DNA of 64,000 bases from Nitrospira sp. (GCA_019636815.1 JAHBWT010000011.1:1-64000); one strand, 5' to 3'; shown: positions 44,442 to 53,629, counted from the stretch's first letter. Made by a program: numbers and translations. The notes: generated by a model from the sequence alone, not told the origin.

Positions 44442-44810
44442 TTAGTCGATCGTACGATCGCCGGTGATCTTGGTGGCGGAGGTCACCGGTGGAGCAATCT
44501 TGATGTCCGGCCCCTCTACGTTTGGAAGCCGACCGGCACCCTGCTCTTTGGTGATCCGTGCATTGTCCGTCTTCACGAGCTCTTGTTTGCTGTGGTGATC
44601 GTCAAACCCTGCGGCCTTCAACAGAGAGGTTTCTCCCCCGGCATTCGGTTGGCCGGGATCGTTCGCGGTCGGCTGGCCGGTGACCGGACTGCCCGTGTTC
44701 TTCATCGGGTAACCCTCATGTTTGGGGAGGAGCGCCGGGTTCGCCGACGCGATGGAGCACGCAAGCAGGATCGAGGAGGCTGTCGCAACCGCACCGGTAA
44801 GAAGTTTCAT
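44442..44810 (-). CDS. Small secreted hypothetical protein
   Basis: The 122-residue product has a signal peptide (residues 1 to about 23, ending ASANP) and a hydrophilic, Pro/Gly/Thr-rich mature part without cysteines or known motif. It is probably periplasmic and disordered. A terminator hairpin follows 15 bp after the stop. It may be species-specific. Confidence 0.6.
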   Translation of the reverse strand: MKLLTGAVATASSILLACSIASANPALLPKHEGYPMKNTGSPVTGQPTANDPGQPNAGGETSLLKAAGFDDHHSKQELVKTDNARITKEQGAGRLPNVEGPDIKIAPPVTSATKITGDRTID

Positions 44811-44955
44811 GCCTGTTCTCCCTTAAGAAAAAGAAGGATATATGACCATCGTGCATCCCGAGTGGCACACGCGGGGAGAATCATAGCGATGGACGATACT
44901 TCTGTCAAACAGACTTGGGGGGCGATGGTCACTACGCTCGATGAAATCCGGTTCG

Positions 44956-46806
44956 TCAGGTCGGCCGTCGAGGGTGACGTCGACCACGTCCGCGATGTCG
45001 AAATGCCGGTCCCCGGCTGACCCCTGGAAGATGAATGGTGACCGTCGTGCCTTCCCCGACGGCGCTGCTGATCGCGATTGTTCCACCGTGTTCTTCGATG
45101 ATTTTCTTGACGCTGGAGAGACCGAGTCCAATACCCGAACGCTTGGTGGTGAAAAAAGGCTCGAAGACTTTGTCGACAAGTTCGGGTGGGATGGGAACGC
45201 CGTCGTTTTTAATGAGAATCTGAACCTCCAGTCCGCGCCCGACACGGTGTTGCGTGACCTGGATATGAAGATGGCCACCGGGAGACATCGCCTCGGATGC
45301 GTTCCGGAAAATGCTCAAAAACGTCTGTTGGAGCTTGGCCTCATCGCCTCTCACCGGCGCGATGACATTGGCATAGTCTTTGGTGACCTGAATGCGGGTC
45401 GCCTCAAGATCGGTTCCCACGACGACAAGCGCGCTCTCGAGTACTTCCGGGATTCGGCAGAGATGGCGGTGGAGTTCGAGGGGCTTGGCGAAATCGAGGA
45501 TTTCGTTGAGAATCGCTTCGATCCGGATCAGGTCACGCATGGCATTTTCGACACGCGTCTGGGGATCGAAGTCAAGAATCCCTTCGCCGGTCACTTCTTC
45601 CAGCTGCGATCGGATAGAGGCCAGTGGTTCCCGGATTTCTGTCGCTAAAAAGGCGCTGAATTCGCTGATTGCTGCCTGGCGTTCCTGCTTTCGAATGACG
45701 GGCTCGGAAGGATCGGTCGACAAGGGTTGGAGACCCGAAATTCCAGGATCGGCCGCCATGGGAGGGATGGCAGTCTGTGGCGCAGGCGCTTGAAGCAGCT
45801 CCGCAAATTTTAGAATGACGGGTTCCAGTGTGCGAGCATCGGTGGTTTGATATCGGTCGGAATCCTTAGCCCCCAGCGTAATGGTTCCACCGACCTGCCC
45901 CTTGACGAAGAAGGGAATGACGAGCGAGGACTGAAACCGGTCTCTGAAGAGATGCTTGTGATCGACGAAACGCCCTTGCGTAGAGGCCAGATCGTGATCC
46001 ACGCGCGGCTTGCGATGGCGCACTGCCCATCCTGCGGCTGAGCTATCCAGGGTGAGGCGCTGACCGGGCTTCAATTCCTTCTTCGCGTCTTTTTGTTCGC
46101 CTTTCAGGTCACCGACGAGGCCCAACACCTCGACGTTTCCCGCCAATGGATCGTAGTAGCAGGCCCACGCGCGATCATAGGCGACATATTGATGGGCTTC
46201 GGCCAAGACCGCTTCGATTTTCCCCTGGAGTTCGGGGGAGGAGTGTTTGGTGACAGGTGGGTAAAGTTCCGCACCGGCTGGCTGTGGAGCACTGGGTTCC
46301 TGAGAGACATAAGAACGGCTCAACACCACATTGGTATTAAAGAGGCCCTCGCGGTCCAACGCTTTGGTCATGCCTTCGCACATGTGTTCGAGCTGCGACT
46401 TCTCCTTTTTGGAGTATGCCGCACCTTCTTTTCGCCCGATGACCAGGCACCCGTAGACACGATTGAAGTGACGAAGTGGAACAGCGAGCAAAGACTTGGC
46501 TCCAGGGGTAATCAATCGGAGGCGAATGGTACGACCACCTTCTGGATCCGGGCCGGTCGTCGCCAAGACAGAAGCCCGATGATTCGAGAGGGTGCGGAGA
46601 ATAGCTTGAACATCCCTCGGGGTAAAGCCGCGCGACGCATGTTCGACGAGGGGGCCGCTCTCTTGATGGAAGATCGCCGCCAGGACTGAATCGGAGCCGA
46701 TATCGTTCAGCGCAACATTCAACGTCCGTTGAAGGTGGGTCTCCGGTGCCGGTTTGGCTTGAGCAGACGACGTGGTCATACGTTCAAGTGTGTGTAGCGA
46801 AGGCAT
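44956..46806 (-). CDS. GAF-domain sensor kinase-like protein lacking the phospho-acceptor histidine
   Basis: The 616-residue soluble protein has two GAF domains (about residues 25-150 and 195-340), a dimerisation helix pair, and a well-kept HATPase domain: N-box FRNASEAM, DKVFEPFFTTK and SGIGLGLSSVKKIIEEHGG. In the dimerisation helix the usual AHEIRNPL reads ATEIREPL, with Thr389 where histidine should be (codon ACA at 45642-45640). It may bind ATP without phosphorylating itself, or act as an accessory to another kinase. No response regulator gene lies beside it. The C-terminal tail is Arg-rich. Confidence 0.85.
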   Translation of the reverse strand: MPSLHTLERMTTSSAQAKPAPETHLQRTLNVALNDIGSDSVLAAIFHQESGPLVEHASRGFTPRDVQAILRTLSNHRASVLATTGPDPEGGRTIRLRLITPGAKSLLAVPLRHFNRVYGCLVIGRKEGAAYSKKEKSQLEHMCEGMTKALDREGLFNTNVVLSRSYVSQEPSAPQPAGAELYPPVTKHSSPELQGKIEAVLAEAHQYVAYDRAWACYYDPLAGNVEVLGLVGDLKGEQKDAKKELKPGQRLTLDSSAAGWAVRHRKPRVDHDLASTQGRFVDHKHLFRDRFQSSLVIPFFVKGQVGGTITLGAKDSDRYQTTDARTLEPVILKFAELLQAPAPQTAIPPMAADPGISGLQPLSTDPSEPVIRKQERQAAISEFSAFLATEIREPLASIRSQLEEVTGEGILDFDPQTRVENAMRDLIRIEAILNEILDFAKPLELHRHLCRIPEVLESALVVVGTDLEATRIQVTKDYANVIAPVRGDEAKLQQTFLSIFRNASEAMSPGGHLHIQVTQHRVGRGLEVQILIKNDGVPIPPELVDKVFEPFFTTKRSGIGLGLSSVKKIIEEHGGTIAISSAVGEGTTVTIHLPGVSRGPAFRHRGRGRRHPRRPT

Positions 46807-46953
46807 TGTAGCCGGAACGTTCGTGAATAGCTACTCCAGAGACCGAGAGCATCGCGTGGGCTTATGGGGCCGAATTTTACCAAAGACGTGACTTCTGAGG
46901 CTGAGCCAATGCGAGCTGACGACATTCTTCTCTTGTTGGCATCGCCATGAGCA

Positions 46954-47445
46954 TCAATCCGGCGGCATTTTATCAGGATCGAGTTCAACCAGCCGCAGTC
47001 GACCATTGCCAATGTGATCGGTCTTATAGAGTCGGTCGCCTATCTGGATAGTTCCAATCAGGAGATTGCCGGTGATCAGAAATGTGAAATCGCCTTCGAC
47101 GGGAGGCTTGAAGGTCCCGCGGATGACAGAAGTGTCGTTGATGCGGGAGACTGTCGAGGAGACATCGAGTTCAGGGTTGGCATTGTCGAACAGTTCAATG
47201 GTGATTCTGGGAAGAGGTCTGGCGCCCGCATCTTTTAAAACTTGAAGGAGAGGAAGATCGAGCTCAATTTTCCGATCGCGGAGCATCCAGGGCTTCCGCG
47301 GCATCGATGGTTGGCCGGCAGGGGGAGGAGTCAAGATGGTGTGCCATAAACTTTTTGGTGCGAGGCGTTCGTCAGCCCACGCAATCTGGACGAAGAGGCC
47401 ACCCAGCGCCGCAGCAAGAAGGAAATAACTGAATCTGCGGACCAC
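46954..47445 (-). CDS. Secreted hypothetical protein
   Basis: GTG 47445 is preferred, with AAGGAG 8-13 bases upstream, giving 163 residues with a signal peptide (RRFSYFLLAAALGGLFVQIAWA). A longer frame from 47499 adds 18 non-signal residues. The mature part contains WMLRDRKIELDLPLLQVLKDAG and FLITGNLLIGTIQIGDRLY, which I cannot place in a family. It lies upstream of, and on the same strand as, the sensor-like gene. Confidence 0.55.
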   Translation of the reverse strand: MVRRFSYFLLAAALGGLFVQIAWADERLAPKSLWHTILTPPPAGQPSMPRKPWMLRDRKIELDLPLLQVLKDAGARPLPRITIELFDNANPELDVSSTVSRINDTSVIRGTFKPPVEGDFTFLITGNLLIGTIQIGDRLYKTDHIGNGRLRLVELDPDKMPPD

Positions 47446-47576
47446 AGAATCGTCTCCTTGCTGCCCAGTCCCTACGATACTGCCGACAATTTGGCACAAC
47501 TGGAGGGCACTCTTCCATTAGTGCCGTTGAAAAAGAGGCCTCGCTCGTCCTGTCGCACCTGGATCATCGGTGGAAT

Positions 47577-48035
47577 TCAATCCGGATTGATGATTTTGGG
47601 AGGACGGCGGTGTTCCTCGTGGGCTTCCAGATGGACATGACGGTCGACAGTCCAACTGTTCAGGACAGTCGTCACCAGGCTGATCACCAGTGCGCCCCCG
47701 ACAGCCGACCAGAATCCGGAAACCGTGAACCCTTTCACCAAAAACGCCGTGAGTTCCAACAACAGCGCGTTCAAAACCACGAGGAAGAGTCCAAGAGTAA
47801 AGACAATCAATGGCAAGGTGAGAAGAAAGAGAACTGGACGAAGGATCACATTCAAGAACGTGAGGACCAAAACGGCCGCCACACCGGCCGTGAGGCTGTC
47901 TGCCTCTAATCCTGGGACCATCGCGATTGCAAGGAACACCGCAATACCAGTGATGAACACGCGCATGAGGGCGTGGCGCATTCCACCATGGAATGGAGAT
48001 TCGTGGACCACGCGAGAAAAGCGAATGCCAGGCAT
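47577..48035 (-). CDS. Phage-holin-superfamily-IV/YvlD-like membrane protein
   Basis: A 152-residue protein with four hydrophobic helices; the block NVILRPVLFLLTLPLIVFTLGLF is the signature of the YvlD/holin-IV family of small bacterial membrane proteins (not linked to phage here). The C-terminus is a hydrophilic His/Arg-rich tail. It is 3 bp downstream of another small gene. Role unknown. Confidence 0.8.
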   Translation of the reverse strand: MPGIRFSRVVHESPFHGGMRHALMRVFITGIAVFLAIAMVPGLEADSLTAGVAAVLVLTFLNVILRPVLFLLTLPLIVFTLGLFLVVLNALLLELTAFLVKGFTVSGFWSAVGGALVISLVTTVLNSWTVDRHVHLEAHEEHRRPPKIINPD

Positions 48036-48038
48036 CGG

Positions 48039-48380
48039 TTACCGGGGGATAGAAGCGTTTTTCATCGGTGAGTAATGAATGATTGTTGCCGTCATCTTCT
48101 GTTTGTCTCTTGTCGCCTCAATGATGACACGATCGCCTATTTCGGGTGGAGCGACCGATTTGGCGTTGATCTTATTCTTAAATTGTACCTGCTTGTTGAG
48201 CAGGACAGAGACGACCGATCCCTTCGCCGTCTTGACTTCCACATGAGTGGCGTCGATGGCTGTCACGGTGCCGAGTACGTGCAGTAGATCCGCTGCCTGG
48301 ATCGAGCCGACCGTGAACGAGCTTGCTATGACGAGCACGCCCACGCTGGATGGTGTCAGCCGATCGACGCTCAGAAACAT
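48039..48380 (-). CDS. Small secreted protein, DUF5666-like
   Basis: From ATG 48380, behind GATGAGGAC, the product has 113 residues with a signal peptide ending SIQAADL. The mature part (VLGTVTAIDATHVEVKTAKG, IGDRVIIEATRDKQKMTAT) is a small OB-like beta domain resembling DUF5666 proteins. A GTG at 48437 would add 19 residues before the signal. It sits between the carotenoid gene and the YvlD-like gene. Confidence 0.55.
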   Translation of the reverse strand: MFLSVDRLTPSSVGVLVIASSFTVGSIQAADLLHVLGTVTAIDATHVEVKTAKGSVVSVLLNKQVQFKNKINAKSVAPPEIGDRVIIEATRDKQKMTATIIHYSPMKNASIPR

Positions 48381-48473
48381 GTCCTCATCCGCTGAAGCAG
48401 AAAATCCTCGCCGTGACGGCGATTCGAAGCGGGTCACTCCTGTGCAGGAGACCTCAACAACATCCTTGCTCCA

Positions 48474-49316
48474 CTATACAAATTCTTCAGGGCGAATACC
48501 ACTCCCACGGGTGGTCGGGTGGAATCGTCGAAAGTCAAAGAGGCGAACGATGAGCAAGATGAAGACGGGCAAGTGTATCAGCAGGCCGCTTAGCCCCATG
48601 AACAACTCACCGATCCAGAACGTGACGCCGAGGTTGAAGGCCAAGACCCCGTAGTAGAGCCCGATTCCGAGCAAGAGTCGCTGGGTGATCGGTTGTGCAA
48701 GCGAGAGGGGAGCGAGGCGGCGGTCCAGCAAGAAATATATGGCGAGTGCAATGAGCCCCACCACGGCCCAGCCGACATAGTTGACCACTGGAACACCGAA
48801 GTGCCAGCCCGGATCCGGATAGTAGTAGATCTTGCCCAAGAACCAACGGTCGCCGCGCAGAGCTACCGGATCGATTACCATATCGATAAAGGCAAACAGA
48901 AACGCGGTCAGTCCGTAGACTGTCCAACCGGTACGAGTATTCAGGTCGAACCGTAAAGACCTTGGAAAGGTCTCGGCACCTGTCGAGGGCGGCTCAACTG
49001 GAAGCAGGAGCCCGAGGGCTACGGAGTAGGCGGCGAAGAGCAGGAAGCTGAACGAGATGGAATCCATGAACGGCACATCAAAAAAGTAGAGTTCTTGGCC
49101 GACCGTCGAACCGTTGTAAAAGTACCAGCCGAAGGGGATACCGGTTCTCGTGGAGGAAAACTCGCAGATGAATGCCGTGAGCCAAGTGATGAGCCAGAAC
49201 CGCCACGTTCTGGGCCAGCCGATCAGCTTGATGGCAGAGAAAAGGAACGCGGCAAGAAAAATAAACACATAGGGTCGAAGGGCGATCGTCTTGAGAAAAA
49301 GTATGACAGTTTCCAT
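48474..49316 (-). CDS. Carotenoid biosynthesis membrane protein (DUF422/CruF family)
   Basis: The 280-residue protein has about seven membrane helices and the DUF422 pattern: TAFICEFSSTRTGIPFGWYFYN, DVPFMDSISFSFL, and FIDMVIDPVALRGDRWFLG, with conserved Glu/Asp and His positions. Known members hydrate the psi-end of acyclic carotenoids (CruF, bacterioruberin hydratase). It lies next to hpnA and ispA, so it probably works in terpenoid formation. Exact carotenoid not determined. Confidence 0.85.
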   Translation of the reverse strand: METVILFLKTIALRPYVFIFLAAFLFSAIKLIGWPRTWRFWLITWLTAFICEFSSTRTGIPFGWYFYNGSTVGQELYFFDVPFMDSISFSFLLFAAYSVALGLLLPVEPPSTGAETFPRSLRFDLNTRTGWTVYGLTAFLFAFIDMVIDPVALRGDRWFLGKIYYYPDPGWHFGVPVVNYVGWAVVGLIALAIYFLLDRRLAPLSLAQPITQRLLLGIGLYYGVLAFNLGVTFWIGELFMGLSGLLIHLPVFILLIVRLFDFRRFHPTTRGSGIRPEEFV

Positions 49317-49339
49317 GAACAGTGTTTATACACTCGCTG

Positions 49340-50323
49340 TTAGGCGTACCCGTGAGTCTTGAACCACCGTACCGCCTTTTCCAGCGCGATTTCAGGCGGA
49401 TTTTGCGGAAGGCCGAGTTCTCGAACAGCCTTGCGGCAATCGTAGTGCATCTTGTACTTGGCCATCTTCACCCCTTCCAGCGGAATTCTCGGTGGCCGGC
49501 CGGTCAGATTGGCAATCCAGTGATTGAGATAGGCAAGCGGGAGCACCGCGCCTCTCGGCAATTTCAAGGCCGGGGCTTTCAGACCGGTCAACTTGCCGAG
49601 GATTTCAAACACCTCGCGGAGCAAGAGGTTCTTGGATCCCAGAATATATCGTTCACCCTGGCCGCCCTTCTCCATCGCAAGCAGATGGCCGGTGGCGACA
49701 TCGTCCACGTCGATGATGTTCATCCCGGTTTCAATGTACGCCGGCATCCGGCCTTTCATGAAGTCCACGATGACTTGACCGGTCGGGGTCGGCTTCACGT
49801 CCCCCTCGCCGACCGGCGCGCTGGGGTTGACGATGACGACGGGCAGTCCTTCCTTTGCAAGTTTGTGCACTTCCAGTTCGGCGAGATACTTAGAGCGTTT
49901 ATAGTGGCCGGCCATCTGTTCAAGGGACACCGGTGTCTCCTCCGTTCCAAGTCCGCCACCTGGAGGTAAACCGATCGCGCCGATGGTACTACAATAGACC
50001 GTGCGTTCGACCCCGACCTCGCGCGCGGCTTCCAATAGATTTCTGGTGCCGACCACATTAATGTCATAAAAGATCGATGGATCTTGAGCCCACAGAACAT
50101 AGTGTGCGGCAACGTGGTAGAGGTGGCGGCAACCGGTGAGGGCCTCGCGCAGGGATTCTTTATCGCGGAGATCGCCGAGGACCTTGTCGACGTTCAACGA
50201 CCGGAGATTGGTCGCATCGCTTCCGGGGCGGGCAATCACGCGGACTTCCACTCCGGTATTGAGCAGGGCACGAACCACCGCGGCGCCGACAAATCCGGTT
50301 GCTCCGGTTACGAGGGCTTTCAT
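49340..50323 (-). CDS. hpnA: Hopanoid-associated sugar epimerase HpnA
   Basis: A 327-residue extended SDR with MKALVTGATGFVGAAVVRAL (NAD site), STIGAIGLPPGG, catalytic YKRSKYLAELE, and NIIDVDDVATGHL. These match HpnA, a sugar epimerase of hopanoid clusters that may modify the side-chain sugar. It is encoded between ispA and the carotenoid gene on the same strand. No squalene-hopene cyclase is in the window. Confidence 0.9.
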   Translation of the reverse strand: MKALVTGATGFVGAAVVRALLNTGVEVRVIARPGSDATNLRSLNVDKVLGDLRDKESLREALTGCRHLYHVAAHYVLWAQDPSIFYDINVVGTRNLLEAAREVGVERTVYCSTIGAIGLPPGGGLGTEETPVSLEQMAGHYKRSKYLAELEVHKLAKEGLPVVIVNPSAPVGEGDVKPTPTGQVIVDFMKGRMPAYIETGMNIIDVDDVATGHLLAMEKGGQGERYILGSKNLLLREVFEILGKLTGLKAPALKLPRGAVLPLAYLNHWIANLTGRPPRIPLEGVKMAKYKMHYDCRKAVRELGLPQNPPEIALEKAVRWFKTHGYA

Positions 50324-50329
50324 GAGAAG

Positions 50330-50449
50330 TGCTGGGTGGTGGGTGCTGAGTGGATAAAGAGGGAGTACTGAACACTGAGTACTTGAGTGAAAAGGGAGAG
50401 ATGGAAAACTTTATTCCGGAACTCAGCACTCATGTCTCAGCACTCAGAA
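50330..50449. repeat. GTGCTGAGT-type short repeats between ispA and hpnA
   Basis: Several copies and inverted copies occur: GTGCTGAGTGG (50344-50354), AACACTGAGTACT (about 50371-50383), ACTCAGCACTCA (50421-50432) and CTCAGCACTCAG (50437-50448). A further copy, TGAGTGCTGAGT, is near 63853-63864. Inverted copies could fold in the ispA-hpnA transcript. They look like a small dispersed intergenic repeat of this genome. Confidence 0.5.
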
Positions 50450-51340
50450 CTAGTTCTTTCTGGAGGTAATGTATCGCGCGATCTCCCGCAAGTGATCGGC
50501 GGAAGGGCCAAAGGAGGCGAGACGGCTGATGGCACGGGTGACACAGTCATCAGCCAATTGTTTAGCTCCGTCCACACCATAGAACGTCGGGTAGGTCTTC
50601 TTCCCACGCTCGGCGTCGGTGTTGGGGTTCTTGCCAAGCTCTTCTCGCGTTCCCGTCACGTTCAGCACATCGTCGGCGATCTGAAAGGCGAGGCCAATGT
50701 CCTCGGCGTAGCCGGTCATATCGTCGAGCTGGCGGTCGCTCGCCCCGGCTGCAATCGCGCCCATTCGCACGGCGGCACGAATGAGCATGCCGGTCTTGTG
50801 CTTGTGGATATTCTGAAGAGCAGGGAGATCGATGTCTTTGTTTTCCGCTTGGATGTCGAAGACCTGGCCACCCACCATGCCCCTAGCGCCCGAGCCAAAG
50901 GCCAATTCTTGAATGATTCGGACCTGCCGCACCGGATCGCAGTCCTTCATGAGATCCGGTCTGCTGATCAGGTCGAAGGCCATCGTCAACAGCGCGTCGC
51001 CGGTGAGGATCGCCATCGCTTCGCCGTACACTTTGTGATTCGTCGGTTTCCCACGGCGAAAGTCGTCGTTGTCCATCGACGGCAGGTCGTCGTGGATCAG
51101 CGAATAGGTATGGATGAGTTCCAGCGAGCAGGCGACCGCCATGAGGCCGGGCGGTGTATGGCCCAGTGCCTCCGCCGCCGCGATCGTCAGAATCGGCCGA
51201 ACCCGTTTCCCGCCCGCCATCAGGCTGTACCGCAGACTCTCATGCAGTGTCGTCGGCGGCGCGGCGGCCGGCGGAGCCGCAAAATCGAGAAACCGATCCA
51301 CGTCGAGTCGTTTTTGTTCCAGATAGTCGGTAATGCTCAT
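50450..51340 (-). CDS. ispA: Farnesyl/geranyl diphosphate synthase
   Basis: From ATG 51340 (MSITDYLEQKR) the enzyme has 296 residues, the usual IspA size; the longer frame to 51406 adds a Leu/Arg-rich leader. It has both aspartate-rich motifs, LIHDDLPSMDNDD and QIADDVLNVTG, GGKRVRP for diphosphate binding, and TYPTFYG. It condenses isopentenyl diphosphate to C15 (or C20) chains for hopanoids, carotenoids and quinones. The small residues before the first motif fit the farnesyl class. Confidence 0.93.
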   Translation of the reverse strand: MSITDYLEQKRLDVDRFLDFAAPPAAAPPTTLHESLRYSLMAGGKRVRPILTIAAAEALGHTPPGLMAVACSLELIHTYSLIHDDLPSMDNDDFRRGKPTNHKVYGEAMAILTGDALLTMAFDLISRPDLMKDCDPVRQVRIIQELAFGSGARGMVGGQVFDIQAENKDIDLPALQNIHKHKTGMLIRAAVRMGAIAAGASDRQLDDMTGYAEDIGLAFQIADDVLNVTGTREELGKNPNTDAERGKKTYPTFYGVDGAKQLADDCVTRAISRLASFGPSADHLREIARYITSRKN

Positions 51341-51739
51341 GAACACCTGCTTGCGTCGGAGAGGCCAGCCCGGGCGGAGAGTAACAAACGATGTGAGGGG
51401 AGTCAAACGGGAGTAAGAGAACCGGTCTATTCGGCGGACACCGAATCACGATATATTTAGCGTGAACCTATGGAGACGGTAGAGCCACGGATATTGTGCA
51501 GGCTCTACAGCGATACAAGACAGTCCTCCAACAGGGAGCGATTATCACGCTCGATGAGGGATGTTTTTAGGTCATGTACCTTTCCACTCCCATTGCCTTC
51601 CTTCGGATTGACCTGCTTGGGGTACGAGCATACACTCGCCGCAGCTCTGCTCGTCAACGAATTGTGATGCTGCCTGCATATGTTGCATAGGTAGTCTGCA
51701 GTATACGTCTCTAGTTAGACCACCGGAAAATTCGCGCTC
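51341..51739. other. Gap with possible remnant of a PIN-like (DUF5615) toxin
   Basis: About 400 bp with no complete gene. At 51491-51571 the plus strand encodes ATDIVQALQRYKTVLQQGA and IITLDEGCF, which resembles the C-terminal part of DUF5615 PIN-like proteins, then a stop; a one-base shift gives RSCTFPLPL, as expected for the last strand. This is a weak, decayed match. The rest shows nothing recognisable. Confidence 0.3.
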
Positions 51740-52294
51740 ATGAAGACCCAGTACTACACAGCCACCAGTCTTGACGGGTTTATCGCCACGACCGAGGATT
51801 CGCTGGAGTGGCTCTTTCCGCTCGGCGATATCGGGACCACGAGCTATCCGGCCTTCATCCGCCACGTCGGCGCCCTCGCCATGGGCTCCGTCACCTATGA
51901 ATGGATGTTGCGGCATGTAGTGGGACCAGAAGCCAACCGGCCACAGCCATGGCCGTACGAACAGCCGGTCTGGGTGTTCAGTTCCCGCGTACTGGCCACG
52001 GTGTCGGACGCCGACATTCGCTTCGTTCGAGGTGATGTCCGGCCTGTGCATGAGGAGATGGCTGCAGCGGCCGGTGGCAAGAATGTCTGGATTGTCGGTG
52101 GCGGGGGACTCGCGGGCCAGTTCTACGATCACGGCCTGCTCGACGAGTTGTTTGTGCAGGTTGGGTCGGTAACCTTGGGAGCCGGAAAGCCGCTGTTGCC
52201 GAGAGCCATTACAAGCCCACCGCTCCGCTTGCTCTCAGCGAGAGCGGTCGGCCCCGGATTCGCCGAATTACACTACGAAGTCCCACGGCGATGA
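51740..52294 (+). CDS. Dihydrofolate-reductase-like (RibD C-terminal) oxidoreductase
   Basis: A 184-residue single-domain protein: YYTATSLDGFIATTEDSLEWL at the start, MGSVTYEWML, and the NADPH loop NVWIVGGGGLAGQFYDHGLLDEL. These define the RibD-C/YyaP-like dihydrofolate-reductase family. Its substrate is unknown; true folate reduction is doubtful. It stands alone on the plus strand. Confidence 0.88.
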   Translation: MKTQYYTATSLDGFIATTEDSLEWLFPLGDIGTTSYPAFIRHVGALAMGSVTYEWMLRHVVGPEANRPQPWPYEQPVWVFSSRVLATVSDADIRFVRGDVRPVHEEMAAAAGGKNVWIVGGGGLAGQFYDHGLLDELFVQVGSVTLGAGKPLLPRAITSPPLRLLSARAVGPGFAELHYEVPRR

Positions 52295-52469
52295 GAAACG
52301 AGCAGGCCTTGACGCTTTTCAAGGTCCGTAAGGAGGTGCCTATCCCACTAGTTGAAAAAAGTCGCTCCATGAGCCGGACCCGGCATGCGCCTATGGTAAG
52401 ATCTGACCGCGACGACCGCCGCATCTTTCTTTCCAATGGACGTGGGCAAGATCAAGAAGGGAGATCGTC

Positions 52470-52874
52470 ATGGCCATCTCGGATAGACGATTGATCCGCC
52501 TGCTTGCATCCTGGACGGTAATCTGCGGGCTCATTGCCGCCTGCGCGACCCTGTCCGACCAGACCGAGTGGATTCAAATCGGCACGACTACCGAAGCCGA
52601 CATTGTGGCCCGCTACGGGGAACCCGATCTTGTACAAACGTTCCAGGATGGGACCCTTGTCATTTACCGGCCGACGGCTTCCAAACAGCCGCCTCCCGCC
52701 GTCGAAATTCCCACGATCCAGCCCGGACCCTTCGGTACTACCGTCACGACGACGAAGCCGGTAGGGCAAACAGCCGATACGCTGGACCCTGCGGCCAGAA
52801 AGCACGACTGGGTCAAGAAGGAGATCCGTATTCGCTACGATGTACAGGGCATCGTGCGGGAAGTGTTTGAATAG
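52470..52874 (+). CDS. Small lipoprotein, BamE/SmpA-like pattern
   Basis: The 134-residue protein has a lipoprotein signal with lipobox LIAAC (Cys 25). After it comes IGTTTEADIVARYGEPDLVQ, the helix-turn pattern at the start of BamE/SmpA-type folds, then a Pro/Thr-rich loop and a final strand KKEIRIRYDVQGIVREVFE. It is probably attached to an envelope membrane. It precedes another lipoprotein gene. Confidence 0.65.
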   Translation: MAISDRRLIRLLASWTVICGLIAACATLSDQTEWIQIGTTTEADIVARYGEPDLVQTFQDGTLVIYRPTASKQPPPAVEIPTIQPGPFGTTVTTTKPVGQTADTLDPAARKHDWVKKEIRIRYDVQGIVREVFE

Positions 52875-52899
52875 GAAAGAGGAGCGACCACATCTCAGC

Positions 52900-53388
52900 A
52901 TGATTCCCGGCCTCATTTCCGCTCCGCGCTCGCAGCCGGTCGCTGTGCCAAGAGCCGGCGCCTTCTCCCTTTCGTTCTATCATAGCCTGGTCTGGCTGGT
53001 CGCATTGGCCACCTTGCTCGCTGGCTGCGAATACGTCTTGAGCGACGTCGCCACTCGAATTCGGTACCGCCTCCATGCTGCAGTTTCCGAGTTGAAACTC
53101 TCCACGCACGACTCGGTGACGGTTTCTCTGCGCCCCGACCGTTGGCCCGATGAGTGTCCGAAACGGGCGGGCTATCGGTTGGTAATTTCTCCCTACAGGG
53201 GCGGAAAGCAGGTCGCAACCGGCGACATCGCCGTCACATGCAGAGGCGGACGTTCTTACTCGACGGGCCTGGGCCTTGAGGAACTCTATGTCGCACAAGA
53301 CCTCGCCGTGGAGAAAGGATCGGACGAGGATCTGCACATCACGTTGCACAAAACCTCGTCCGGCGTGGAAATCGTCGGTCTGGAGTGA
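52900..53388 (+). CDS. Lipoprotein of unknown function
   Basis: ATG 52900 lies 15 bp after GAGGAG, giving 162 residues with a late hydrophobic segment and lipobox LLAGC (Cys about 43). The mature part contains TRIRYRLHAAVSELKLSTHD and SYSTGLGLEELYVAQDL. No family is recognised. The long stretch before the signal core is unusual, so the real start may be further in. It follows the preceding lipoprotein gene by 25 bp. Confidence 0.55.
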   Translation: MIPGLISAPRSQPVAVPRAGAFSLSFYHSLVWLVALATLLAGCEYVLSDVATRIRYRLHAAVSELKLSTHDSVTVSLRPDRWPDECPKRAGYRLVISPYRGGKQVATGDIAVTCRGGRSYSTGLGLEELYVAQDLAVEKGSDEDLHITLHKTSSGVEIVGLE

Positions 53389-53415
53389 CGCGCTCACCTC
53401 TTCGGGAGAACCGGC

Positions 53416-53616
53416 ATGGCCCTGAAAGCGGTGCTTGTAATGATAGGTATTGCCACGGTCGTTGCGGCTGTCTTGGGCCTTGCCAGAGGCCATGTGTACT
53501 GCAAAGGCGGGCCTTATTCCCGCGCCACCCAGCCGGTTGTGTTCTGGCTGTCGATCGCAGTCTATTGTCTATGGTCTGCGCTGATGATGTACTTCGCGTT
53601 CTTCACACGGGAGTGA
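53416..53616 (+). CDS. Small two-helix membrane protein
   Basis: A 66-residue protein with hydrophobic helices at about residues 4-22 and 40-61 joined by a short polar loop HVYCKGGPYSRATQP. It lies 27 bp after the lipoprotein gene. Function unknown; composition and place support a real gene. Confidence 0.5.
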   Translation: MALKAVLVMIGIATVVAAVLGLARGHVYCKGGPYSRATQPVVFWLSIAVYCLWSALMMYFAFFTRE

Positions 53617-53629
53617 AGGAGAACGCCCG

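Noticed and set aside
44441-44810. Metal-binding role for the small secreted protein
   Set aside because: The mature part has few metal ligands and no Cys or Met cluster.
47577-48035. Prophage holin as a sign of a prophage
   Set aside because: The family is widespread in bacterial chromosomes and no other phage gene lies near.
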